From: Magnetospirillum sp.
Lineage (GTDB): Bacteria; Pseudomonadota; Alphaproteobacteria; Rhodospirillales; Magnetospirillaceae
Direction of reading: 5' to 3'
Length of the DNA: 64,000 bases
NCBI GenBank assembly: GCA_024707145.1
Contig: JANQAI010000003.1
Location: 1-64,000, forward strand
This document shows positions 48,375-57,800 of this stretch, in pieces. The position numbers and the translations under genes are program-made. The notes beneath the pieces were generated by a model. The model worked only from the letters and a program-made list of their open reading frames with translations, had not been told where the DNA came from and ran no database searches. The stretch's first letter is position 1. Each line of letters begins with the position of its first letter.

Positions 48375-49600
48375 CGCAGCACCTCCGCATAGGGTATGTA
48401 GGCGACCAGGTCGCCCGGCGCGATGGCTTCCCGCTCTTCCGGCACCTCGACCAGGCCGTCCGACCACACCATGGAGGACAGCACGCCCGAGCCTTCCGAC
48501 GGGAATTTCTCCGCCACCAGCGTCGCCCCCTCCATCCGCACCCGCGCGCGCAGCCATTCGCGCCGCCCGGGCTTGTGCCTGAAGGCGAAGCCGGCCTCCA
48601 CCGTATAGCGCGGCACGGCGGTTTCCTTGACGCCCATCAGGCGCAACACCAAAGGACGCGCCACCAGCATGAAGGTGACCATCACCGCCACCGGATTGCC
48701 CGGCAGGCCGATGAAAGCGGCCTGGCCAACGCGGCCCAGGGCCACCGGCCGGCCGGGCTTGATGGCCAGCTTCCAAAAATGCAGCGTGCCCTGCGCCTCC
48801 ACCGCCGCCTTGACGTGGTCCTCGTCGCCCACCGAGACGCCGCCCGAGGTCAACACCACGTCGTGGCCGGCCGCCGCCTCGGCCAGAGCCTGGGCGATGG
48901 CGTCACGTCTGTCGGGCAGGATGCCCAGGTCGGTGACCTCGGCCCCCAGGGCGCGCAGCAGCCCGGACGCGGTGGTGCGGTTGGTGTCGAAGATGCAGCC
49001 GGGCGGCAGCTCGCTGCCGGGCTCGCGGATTTCGTCGCCGGTGGAGAACACCGCCGCCCTGAGCCTGCGATGGACGACCAGGGTGGTGCACCCTACCGCC
49101 GCCGCCAGCCCCAGATCCTGCGGGCGCAGGCGGATGCCCGCCCTCAGCACCACGGTGCTGGCCCGCACGTCCTCGCCCTTCTCGCGCCGGTTGGCGCCGG
49201 CCGCCAGGGCCGGCACCGTCACCCCATCGCCCTCGGCGCGGCAATCCTCCTGCATGGCGATGGCGTCGACGCCCTCGGGCACCGGCGCGCCGGTGAGGAT
49301 GCGCACCGCCGCCCCCGCCGGCACCGCCCCGGCGAACGGATGGCCGGCGGCCACCGTGCCGGCCACGGGCAGGCGGCCGTCGGCCGGCCGCGAGGCGGCG
49401 GCGAAGCCCCAGCCGTCCACGGCGGAATTGTCGTGGGGCGGCACGTTGACGGCGGAGACCACATCCTCAGCCAACACGCGGCCCAGCCCATCGGCCAGGG
49501 TCACCGCCTCGACGCCCTCCAGCGGGCGCACGCGCTCGGCCAGCAGGGCCAGGGCCTCGTCGACGCCGAGCAGGCCGGGCTTGGGGGCGAAATCGCTCAT
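48371..49600 (-). CDS. moeA: Molybdopterin molybdenumtransferase
   Basis: It inserts molybdenum into adenylated molybdopterin. Motifs: VPPHDNSAVDGWGF, ILTGAPVPEGVDAI, STGDEIREPG, TSGGVSVGDEDHV and GLPGNPVAVMVTF. The 409-residue length is normal. The ATG at 49600 is 4 bp after the mobB stop. Confidence 0.96.
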   Translation of the reverse strand: MSDFAPKPGLLGVDEALALLAERVRPLEGVEAVTLADGLGRVLAEDVVSAVNVPPHDNSAVDGWGFAAASRPADGRLPVAGTVAAGHPFAGAVPAGAAVRILTGAPVPEGVDAIAMQEDCRAEGDGVTVPALAAGANRREKGEDVRASTVVLRAGIRLRPQDLGLAAAVGCTTLVVHRRLRAAVFSTGDEIREPGSELPPGCIFDTNRTTASGLLRALGAEVTDLGILPDRRDAIAQALAEAAAGHDVVLTSGGVSVGDEDHVKAAVEAQGTLHFWKLAIKPGRPVALGRVGQAAFIGLPGNPVAVMVTFMLVARPLVLRLMGVKETAVPRYTVEAGFAFRHKPGRREWLRARVRMEGATLVAEKFPSEGSGVLSSMVWSDGLVEVPEEREAIAPGDLVAYIPYAEVLR

Positions 49601-49604
49601 GGGC

Positions 49605-50093
49605 TCAGTCCCGCGACAGAATGAAGTTGGCCACCGCCTGGGCATCGTCCAGCGGCAGCAGCGGGCGGTCGAGGCCGGGCACCGGCCCGGTGGAGGCCAC
49701 CGCCACCACCAGCGGGTCATCGGGGAACAGCGGTTCCTTGCCGGTCTCGGGGCGCCACACCTCCAGGCGCGGATGATTCCATTGCCGGAAGCCCTCCACC
49801 AGCACCAGATCCACCACCGTCATGCGGTCGAGCAGTTGCTCCATGATGAATTCCGGCTGGTCGCCGTATTCGTGCATCAAGGCCCAGCGGCGGTTCGACG
49901 CCACCAGCACCTCGCGGGCGCCGGCCTCGCGGTGGCGGTACGAATCCTTGCCCGGCTTGTCGGCATCGAAGCCGGCATGGGCCTGCTTGATGGTGGAAAC
50001 CCGAAGCCCGCGCGCCGCCAACAGCGGGATCACCTTGATCAGGAGGGTGGTCTTGCCGCTGCCGGAATGGCCGGTGACCCCGAACAGCCTCAT
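49605..50093 (-). CDS. mobB: Molybdopterin-guanine dinucleotide biosynthesis protein B
   Basis: The 162-residue GTP-binding adaptor has the P-loop GVTGHSGSGKTTLL at its start, KQAHAGFDADKPGKDS and DLVLVEGFRQ. It works with MobA, which is not in the window. Its ATG overlaps the pgsA stop by four bases. Confidence 0.94.
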   Translation of the reverse strand: MRLFGVTGHSGSGKTTLLIKVIPLLAARGLRVSTIKQAHAGFDADKPGKDSYRHREAGAREVLVASNRRWALMHEYGDQPEFIMEQLLDRMTVVDLVLVEGFRQWNHPRLEVWRPETGKEPLFPDDPLVVAVASTGPVPGLDRPLLPLDDAQAVANFILSRD

Positions 50094-50686
50094 GGACCCG
50101 CCCGGTGGGGTTCGGCCCCCGCCTTGGGCTCGGGGGCGCGCATATGCTTCAGGCCCGATTGCAGATAGTCCCAGCCGGTGATCATGGTCAGGATGGCGGC
50201 GACCCACAGACAGGCCTCGCCCGCCAGCCGCACCGGCAGTTCGCGCGGCCCCATGTCGCCCACCAGCAGCACCGCCAGGGCCACCATCTGGAATCCGGTC
50301 TTCCACTTGGCCAGCCGGCTGACCGGCATGCTGATGCGGATTTCCGCCAGGAACTCGCGCAGGCCCGACACCAGGATCTCGCGCAGCAGGATGACCAGGG
50401 CCGGCAGCACGCTGGCCGGCGACACCCGATCGAACGCCACCAGCATCAGCAGCACGGCGGACACCAGCAGCTTGTCGGCGATGGGGTCGAGGAAGCGGCC
50501 GAGCGCCGAAACCTGGTTGCGCGAGCGCGCCAGGTAACCGTCGAACCAGTCGGTCACGGCGGCGGCCACGAACAGGCCGCAAGCGATCCAGCGGGCGAGG
50601 GCGCCGTCCACATAGAAAGTGGCGACGACCAGCGGGATCACGACGATGCGCGACAAGGTCAACAGGTTGGGCAGGCTGGTCATCAT
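50090..50686 (-). CDS. pgsA: CDP-diacylglycerol-glycerol-3-phosphate 3-phosphatidyltransferase
   Basis: The membrane enzyme makes phosphatidylglycerophosphate. It carries the CDP-alcohol phosphatidyltransferase motif DWFDGYLARSRNQ..GRFLDPIADK (near residue 45) between hydrophobic helices. It begins MMTSLPNLLTLSRI; ATGs at 50686 and 50683 are equivalent. It follows uvrC by 33 bp. Confidence 0.94.
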   Translation of the reverse strand: MMTSLPNLLTLSRIVVIPLVVATFYVDGALARWIACGLFVAAAVTDWFDGYLARSRNQVSALGRFLDPIADKLLVSAVLLMLVAFDRVSPASVLPALVILLREILVSGLREFLAEIRISMPVSRLAKWKTGFQMVALAVLLVGDMGPRELPVRLAGEACLWVAAILTMITGWDYLQSGLKHMRAPEPKAGAEPHRAGP

Positions 50687-50719
50687 CGGCAAGGGGCCTT
50701 GGGCATGGGCGGTGGGATA

Positions 50720-52632
50720 TTAGCCTTGGGGGTGGAAATGATCATAGATTTTTTTGGCCATGGCCTTGGAGATGCCCGCCACCGCTTCCAAGTCCGCCAG
50801 GCCGGCCCCCGCTACCTCGCGCGCCGAGCCGAAATGGTGCAGCAGCGCCTTCTTGCGCCGGGCGCCGATGCCAGGCACGTCGTCCAGGCTGGACTGGCTG
50901 AGCCCCTTGGAACGGCGCGCCCGGTGGGTGCCGATGGCAAAACGGTGGGCCTCGTCGCGCAGGCGCTGCAGGAAATAGAGGACGGGGTCGCGCGGCTCCA
51001 GCGAGAAGGGTGCGCTCTCGGGCATGAAGAAGCGCTCGCGCCCGGCGTTGCGGTCCGGCCCCTTGGCGATGGAGACCAGCGGCACGTCCTCCACCCCCAG
51101 GTCGGCGAACACCTCCAGCGTCGCGTTCAACTGGCCTTCGCCGCCGTCGATCAGCACCAAGTCGGGCCATTGCCCCCGGTCGCGCTCGGGGTCTTCCTTC
51201 TGCGCCCGCTTGAAGCGCCGGGTCAGCACCTCGCGCATCATGCCGTAATCATCGCCCGGGGTCAGTTCGTCCGAGCGGATGTTGAACTTGCGATAGGCCG
51301 ACTTCATCAGGCCCTCGGGCCCGGCGACGATCATGCCGCCCACCGCGTTGGTGCCCTGGATGTGGCTGTTGTCGTAGACCTCGATGCGTTCCGGCGGGGC
51401 GTCCAGCCCGAACAGTTCGGCCACCCCCTGCAGCAGCTTGCCCTGGGCCGAGCTTTCCGCCATGCGCCGGCCCAGCGCGTCACGGGCATTGTCGTAGGCA
51501 TGCTCCACCAGCCGCTTGCGGTCGCCGCGCTTGGGCACGGTGATGACGACCTTGCGGCCGGCCTTTTCCGACAGGGCGCTGGCGACGATGTCGCACTCGG
51601 CGGGTTCCTGGCTGACGATGATCTCCCTGGGCGGCTGCTTGTCGGCATAGAACTGACCCAGGAAGGCGGCCATCACCTCGCCGGGCTCGGCCGCCTCGGT
51701 ATGCTGCGGGAAATACGAGCGGTTGCCATAATTGCAGCCTGCGCGGAAGAAGAACACCTGGATGCAGGTCTGGCCGCCGGCCTGGTGCAGGGCGACCACG
51801 TCGGCCTCGGCCACCTCGGCGGGGTTGATGTCCTGGTGGGCCTGGATCTTGGCGATGGCGCGGATACGGTCGCGGTACATGGCCGCCTGCTCGTATTCCA
51901 TGGCTTCGGCAGCGGCTTCCATCTTGGCCACCAGTTCCCGCTGGATGCGCTGGCTCTGCCCCGACAGGAAGGCGCGCGCCTCTTCCACCAGGGCCAGGTA
52001 TTCCGGCCGCGAGATGCGCTCGACGCAGGGGGCCGAACAGCGCTTGATCTGGAACAGCAGGCACGGGCGGGTGCGGCTGGCGAACACCGAGTCCGAACAC
52101 GAACGCAGCAGGAAGGCGCGCTGCAGCGCCGACAGGGTCTGGTTCACCGCCCCGGCCGAGGCGAACGGGCCGAAATACTCGCCCACCCGGGTGCGTGCCC
52201 CGCGATGCTTGAGGATCTGCGGCCAGTCATGGTCGCCGGTGACCAGGATGTGGGGGAAGGACTTGTCGTCCCTGAGCAGGATGTTGTAGCGCGGCTCCAG
52301 CTTCTTGATCAGGTTGCTTTCCAGCAGCAGCGCTTCCACCTCGGTGTGGGTGGTGACCACCTCCATGGACGCCGTCTCGGCGATCATGCGCTGGATGCGC
52401 AGCGTCTGCCGCTCGGGGTGGGTATAGGCCACCACCCGCTTCTTCAAATTCTTGGCCTTGCCCACATAAAGCGGATCGCCCTTGGCGTTCATCATGCGGT
52501 AGACGCCGGGGCTGGCGGGCATGGTTTCCAGCACGCGGACGATCACCGTCACGCCCACGGCCAGGGGCCCTTCTGCGCATCGGCGGCGGGGACGAGGGCG
52601 CTATCGTCGGAAGGATGGGTCAGCTCGGCCAT
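50720..52632 (-). CDS. uvrC: Excinuclease ABC subunit C (frameshift near the start)
   Basis: UvrC makes both incisions in nucleotide excision repair. It has the GIY-YIG domain ([20 protein letters not shown]), a UVR helix pair ([15 protein letters not shown]), an RNase H-like domain ([28 protein letters not shown]) and C-terminal helix-hairpin-helix ([18 protein letters not shown]). The uninterrupted frame opens only at GTG 52558. Just upstream, [22 protein letters not shown] reads in another frame and joins it if one G is restored near 52,567, giving a start at 52632 and about 637 aa, as in other alphaproteobacteria. Confidence 0.92.
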
Positions 52633-52915
52633 AGGCGAAAGAACGTACGTCCATAGGGTAGGGGAAGGGCAAACCCAGGCTACGCCTGGGGGCCAGGGAA
52701 TATCCACGATTCCTGTGGATAAGTCTGTTGGCAAATTGGGGGGCATTTGCTCCGCCCCTAGCGACTCCTGGGGTTTGACGGCTTTGCCCATTTTCTGAGC
52801 AAAAAGTCAAAATTCTTGTTTTTCAGTACGTTATCGTTAGTCAAGAGTAAACCGTCTGTAAAAATTGAGGTTTTTTGCTGGACAAGCCACCCTGGCTCGG
52901 GCTAGCCGCCCCGTT

Positions 52916-53787
52916 TCAGATTCCTGTGCAAAACTTGCCCGTTCGCCGGATTCGCACGTCTTCCCAAGGGCCTATGTCGCAAAGCAGAAGGGGTAGGCGA
53001 GGATTCGAGCCCTTACTCTTCCGGGGAGTCCCGCCTGCCGCCCATTGCAGGTGCTGGCCGCCGTCGAGCGCGATCATCTGGCCGGTGAAGGAACGCGTCG
53101 CCACGGCAAAGCGCACAGCGCTGCAGATTTCCTCGGGGCTGGTGCCCACCCGCAGGGGGTGCCCGCGCATTGGGCAGCGAATTGCTCGGGCGTCTGCCGC
53201 GCACTGGGCAGCGCCGGCCCCGGCCCCACCCCCACCACGCGGATGCGCGGCGCCAGCGCCAGCGCCAGGGTCTGGGTCAGCGTCCACAGACCGGCCTTGC
53301 TCAAGGTGTAGGTGGTGAAATGGGGCGTCAGGTTCCAGACCCGCTGATCCAGCAGATTGACCACCACGCCCTCGGCCCCGGCCGGAAGACGGCTGGCCAG
53401 AGCCTGGGTCAGAACGAAGGGGGCGCGTAGATTGACCTCCATATGGAAGTCCCAGCTGGCGCGGGTGGCGGTCAGGGCCTCGTCGCGCTCGAAGGTCGAG
53501 GCATTGTTGACCAGCACGCCCACCGGCCCCAGCGCCGCCTCCACCTTTCCCAGCAAGCCTTGGCTTTCGTCCTCGCGGGCAAGGTCGGCGACCGCCACCA
53601 CGGCGCGCCGGCCCAACGCCCGGATCTGCTCGGCCGCCGCCTCCGCCTCGGTCACCGAGCCGGCGCAGTGCAGGCCCACGTCGAACCCGGCCGCGGCCAG
53701 ATCGAGGGCGATGGCGCGGCCGATGCGGCGGGCGGCACCGGTGACAAGGGCCACGCGGGGCAGATGGGGCGAAAGAATGTCAGACAT
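52916..53787 (-). CDS. SDR-family oxidoreductase, pteridine reductase-like (frameshifted)
   Basis: The protein starts MSDILSPHLPRVALVTGAARRIG (first residues to about 22), a Rossmann TGxxxxIG motif, and has the catalytic YTLSK. Near 53,160 a missing G shifts the frame; the remainder reads VGTSPEEICSAVRFAVATRS and ends near IALDGGQHLQW, a family-typical C terminus. Beyond that the frame runs about 30 residues further to a stop at 52916 and may be unreliable. Similarity to FolM/PTR1-like reductases is a guess from TGAARRIG and GGQHLxW. It precedes uvrC, 283 bp away. Confidence 0.7.
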
Positions 53788-53836
53788 GGCCGGCAGCATG
53801 GCCGAGCCGGCGGCGCAAGGCAAGACCGGGAAAGGG

Positions 53837-54733
53837 TCAGTCGGCGGCAGCCACCAGGGCAGGCCGCACCGCCGGACGCCGCACCGACACCACCTGCACC
53901 TGCGGCTTGGGCGGAGCGTCCACCGTCACCGCCCCCAACGCCTGCAGGAAGGCGCCGGCATGGGCCGGACGGCGGGCCGGGTCGGGGTCGGTGGCCTGGG
54001 CCACCAGGGCGGCCAGGGCGGCCGGCGCCCCTTCCGGCAATTGGGCGGCCCCCTGGACCGGGTCGGGCAACGCCCCGGTGAGCATCCGGTAGGCCAGCAC
54101 GCCCAGGGAATAGACATCGGCGGTGGGGCCGACGCCGGTGGCGTTCTCTCGCTGCTCGGGGGCGCAGTAATCGGTACCGCCCAGCCAATGGTCGGGCAGC
54201 GGCGGATTGCGCTCGGGCAGCTTCACCATGCTGAAATCGGCCAGCTTGACCTGTCCGTTCTCGCGCGTGGTGAGCAGGATGTTGGACGGCGCCACCGCGC
54301 GGTGGACCATGCCGCGGCGATGCATGGCCACCAGCGCCGACGACAACTGGCGCAGCAGCGTCAACACGCGCTGCACCGGCAGCCGCCGGGGGATGTCCAC
54401 CGCGGGTGCCCCCTCGGTCGCCCGGTCCTTGCCGATCGCGTAAGACAGGTGGGCGCTTTGGTACGGCATCACGAAGAAGGGGTGGCCGTCGACCACCTCC
54501 ATGCTTTTCACCGCGATGATGTGCGGATGGTCGAAGGCGGCCAGGGCGCGCGCCTCGGCCTGGAAACGGGCCAGCCATTGCGCCGGGCTGAGCGGACCGG
54601 TTTCGCCGGGCTTAGCGGTGAACACCTTGACCGCCACCGGCACCTGCAAGTCGGGATCGTGACAGAAGAACACGCGGGCATAGCCCGTGGTTACCGCCGC
54701 CTTGTGAATGACGTACTTGCCGATGCGCTCCAT
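53837..54733 (-). CDS. Ser/Thr kinase-like protein lacking the catalytic aspartate (probable pseudokinase)
   Basis: The 298-residue protein has an N-terminal kinase fold (residues about 5-270). Present are the beta-3 lysine (PVAVKVF), the alpha-C glutamate (FQAEARAL), DF in LADFSMVKL and APE (YCAPEQ). The catalytic loop reads HRAVAPSNIL instead of HRDLKPSNIL: both the catalytic Asp and the following Lys are Ala. DFG is DFS. It should bind ATP but is unlikely to phosphorylate normally. It is 153 bp downstream of the giant adhesin gene in the same direction. No membrane helix is seen. Confidence 0.82.
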   Translation of the reverse strand: MERIGKYVIHKAAVTTGYARVFFCHDPDLQVPVAVKVFTAKPGETGPLSPAQWLARFQAEARALAAFDHPHIIAVKSMEVVDGHPFFVMPYQSAHLSYAIGKDRATEGAPAVDIPRRLPVQRVLTLLRQLSSALVAMHRRGMVHRAVAPSNILLTTRENGQVKLADFSMVKLPERNPPLPDHWLGGTDYCAPEQRENATGVGPTADVYSLGVLAYRMLTGALPDPVQGAAQLPEGAPAALAALVAQATDPDPARRPAHAGAFLQALGAVTVDAPPKPQVQVVSVRRPAVRPALVAAAD

Positions 54734-54836
54734 GGTTCCCCTTCCCCACGGCCGCCGAGGCAGCCGCCCACATCCCGCCAACCGGTGCAGACTAGCACTT
54801 CCCGCCGCACGCGTCGCGGCGGATATGCGCAAGGAT

Positions 54837-54865
54837 CGGGCCCGCCCCGAAGGGGAGCGGGCCCG
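54837..54865 (-). terminator. Hairpin after the giant adhesin gene
   Basis: CGGGCCCGC and GCGGGCCCG form a 9-bp GC-only stem, extended by CCCC/GGGG, between the adhesin stop (54887) and the kinase start (54733). There is no T run, so termination may be partial. Confidence 0.55.
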
Positions 54866-54886
54866 TCACGCATCAGCCGTCGAATG

Positions 54887-57800
54887 CTACCACTTGATCT
54901 GCTCGAGGCTGTGGAAGTCCACTTGATCGCTGGTCCCGTCGCCGTGCTGGATGACCACCTTGCCCGACTTGTCGTCGCCCAGGTCGAGCGTGTGCTCGTT
55001 GGAATCCACGGTCTTGGTCCAACTGGTGCCGTCGTCCAGGGTGACGGTGAAACTGGTGCCGCGATCCAGGGCGGTCAGGTCCAGGGTATCGGTCCAGTTG
55101 GCCCCGGCGCCGCCGGTGACGGTGTCATGGCCGTCGCCGAAGTCGAACAGGAAGGTATCGGAACCGTCGCCACCCACCAGCGTATCGTTGCCGATACCGC
55201 CGTCCAGGGTATCGTTGCCGGCGTCACCGTACAGGGTGTCGTTGCCGGCATTGCCGCTGATGAAGTCGTTGCCGCTTCCACCCATGACCACATCGTCGCC
55301 GTCATTGGTGAAGACGGCATCGTTGCCGGCGCCCGCATCCACCGTGACGGTGCCGTAGACGGTGCCGTCGGGATCGTTCAGGTCGACGATGTCGTTGCCG
55401 TCGCCGGCTTCGATCTTCTCGATGCTCTTGACGTTGTTGATCCAGATGACGTCGTCGCCCGAGGTCATCGCCAGGGTGTCGGTACCCTCGCCGCCCACAT
55501 AGGTGTCCAGGGTCTCGTTCTTGCCTTCCGAATCGAAGGTCTTCATGGAGCCGTGGTCGGAATAGCCGCCCTGGTCCTGGTAGTCCGCATCGAAGGCGCC
55601 ATAGGTGCCGTCGGCGCTGTAGTGCAGAACGTCGTTGCCGTCGCCGCCATACAGCATATCGGCGCCGCTGTCGCCCCACAGATGGTCGTTGCCGCCGCCG
55701 CCGTAGATGGTGTCGTTGCCGGCACCGCCGTGCAGGTTGTCGGCGCCGTCCACCACAAAGGAACCCAGGTCGATATGGGTCGTGGTGGTGGCCGACGCGG
55801 TGGTCACGCCCTCGTGCGAGACGGCGGTCACCGACAGGTCCAGCGACGACACGCTGCCGTCGGTGGGGATCTTCAGCTCCAGCCCGGCCAGCTGGCTGGC
55901 GGTCAGCGAGTAGGAGCCGTCGGCGTTCTCGGACAGCGCCCGGCCGGCGGCATCCACCAGGGTGACGCCCTCGGGCAGATCGCCGATCACATAGGTCAGC
56001 GTCTCGGCCGATTCGGTGGTGGTGCCGGAGATGTTGAGGGCGGCGAAGGCGAAGCCGTTGCCGATGGTGTGGCCATCGGTATTGGCACCGGTGTCATCGC
56101 CGTAGATCACGTCCTTGCCGGCGCTGCCGGTGATGGTGTCGGAACCGCTGTTGCCGATCAGCACGGTGCCGTCGCAGCCGCCCTGGTCGGCGGTGATGAC
56201 GTCGTTGCCCGAACCGCCATAGGCGGTGTCGTCCTCGCCCACCCGGATGGTGTCGTTGCCTGAACCGCCATAGACCGTGTTGGTGTAGCTGTTGCCGCTG
56301 ACCGTGTCGTCACCGTCGCCAGCATAGATGGTCTTGCTGTTGGTGGAGCCGGTCTTGCCATCGTAGTCGTAGGGCGACGCCGAGTTGGTGCCGACGCCCG
56401 AAGTGGTTTCGGTGACAGTGACGTTGACGTCGTTGAAGTCCTTGTCGCCGCCGTGGGCGAGGTCTTCCCAGTTCTGGTTGCCGGCGGTGCTGTTGTCGAC
56501 CAGGTGGTCGTAACCGTCGGCATTCAGCGATTCGTCGCTGAAGATGACCGGGATGTCCCTGCCGCTCAGCACCTTGCCGTCGGAATCCGCCACCAGCCAG
56601 TTGCCGTTGGCGTCGCGGACGAAGTCCACCGGCTCGCCGGCGGTCAGGCCGGAATTGCGCGAGGCGCCGTCGGGGATGATGAAGTAGCCGATGTGGCTGG
56701 GATCCACGCCCTCGATGGTGACGGTGGAGCCGACGCTGTTGTTGGCGTTGACGAACAGGATCTCGCCGTAGGCGGGCGTACCGTCGTCGCCGATGACGTA
56801 ATAGCCGTAGGTGTTGTTGTAACCGGCCGAGCCGCCCAGGTCGGTGACGCTGATGGTGGTCTGCTGCAGCGAGCCCACCGAGACGCTGACGGTGGGCGTG
56901 TCGGCCACCGGCGTCACGGTGACGCTGACCTGCTGGTCCACCGTCCCGCCATGGCCGTCGGACACCCGGATGGTGAAGGTGTCGGTGCCATCCCAGCCTG
57001 GCGTCCTTGGCGGTGAAGGTGAACTTGCCGTCGGCATCCACCGTCAGGGCGCCGTTATGGGCCTGGCCGTCGTTGACCACGCTGTAGGTCAGGGTGTCGC
57101 CGTCGGCATCGCTGACCGCCAGCTGGCCGGTGACCGTGGTCTTGGCCGAGGTGGTGCTCTCGGCGCCGACGCCGTTGGTCACCGAGGTCACCACCGGGGC
57201 CTGGTTGTCGGGCGCCACATGGACGGTGACGGTGGCAGTGGAGGTGCCGCCGTGGCCGTCACTGACGGTGTAGGTGAAGGTGGCGTCGCCGGTGAAGTTG
57301 TCGGCGGGGGTGAACACCACGTTGCCGTCCACCAGCGCCACGGTGCCGTGCTCGGCATTGCCGACCGAGGTGATGGTCAGGCTGTCGCCGTCCACGTCGG
57401 TGTCGTTGGCCAGCAGGTCGGCGGCCGAGAGGGTCACCGGCTGGCTATGCGGGGCATCGGTGCCGCCGGCCTGGGTACCCTCGCCGACCACCGTGGTGGC
57501 GGCGGTGGCGCCGCCGTTGGACTCGGTCGAGGTCACCGTGGTGGCGATTCCCGCCAGGTTCAGGCTGTGGTTGGCGCTGATGGTCAGCGCCGCGCCGCCG
57601 CCGGCATTCAGCGGCACGGTGTAGCTGCCGTCGGCGTTGGGGCTGAGCACCTGGTCGCCCAGCTTGACCACGGCGTCACTGGGGATGTTGTTGACCGTGG
57701 CCGCCGACAGGCTTTCGCTGTCGGCATCCTTCTCGGTGGCCGAGACGGTGACCGTATAGGTGTAGGTCGAGCTTTCGGCGACGCCGCCGACCGTGCCGTT

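Noticed and set aside
52985..53035. Possible tRNA 3' half (GATTCGAGCCC)
   Set aside because: No pairing T-stem, anticodon arm or acceptor stem could be drawn on either strand.
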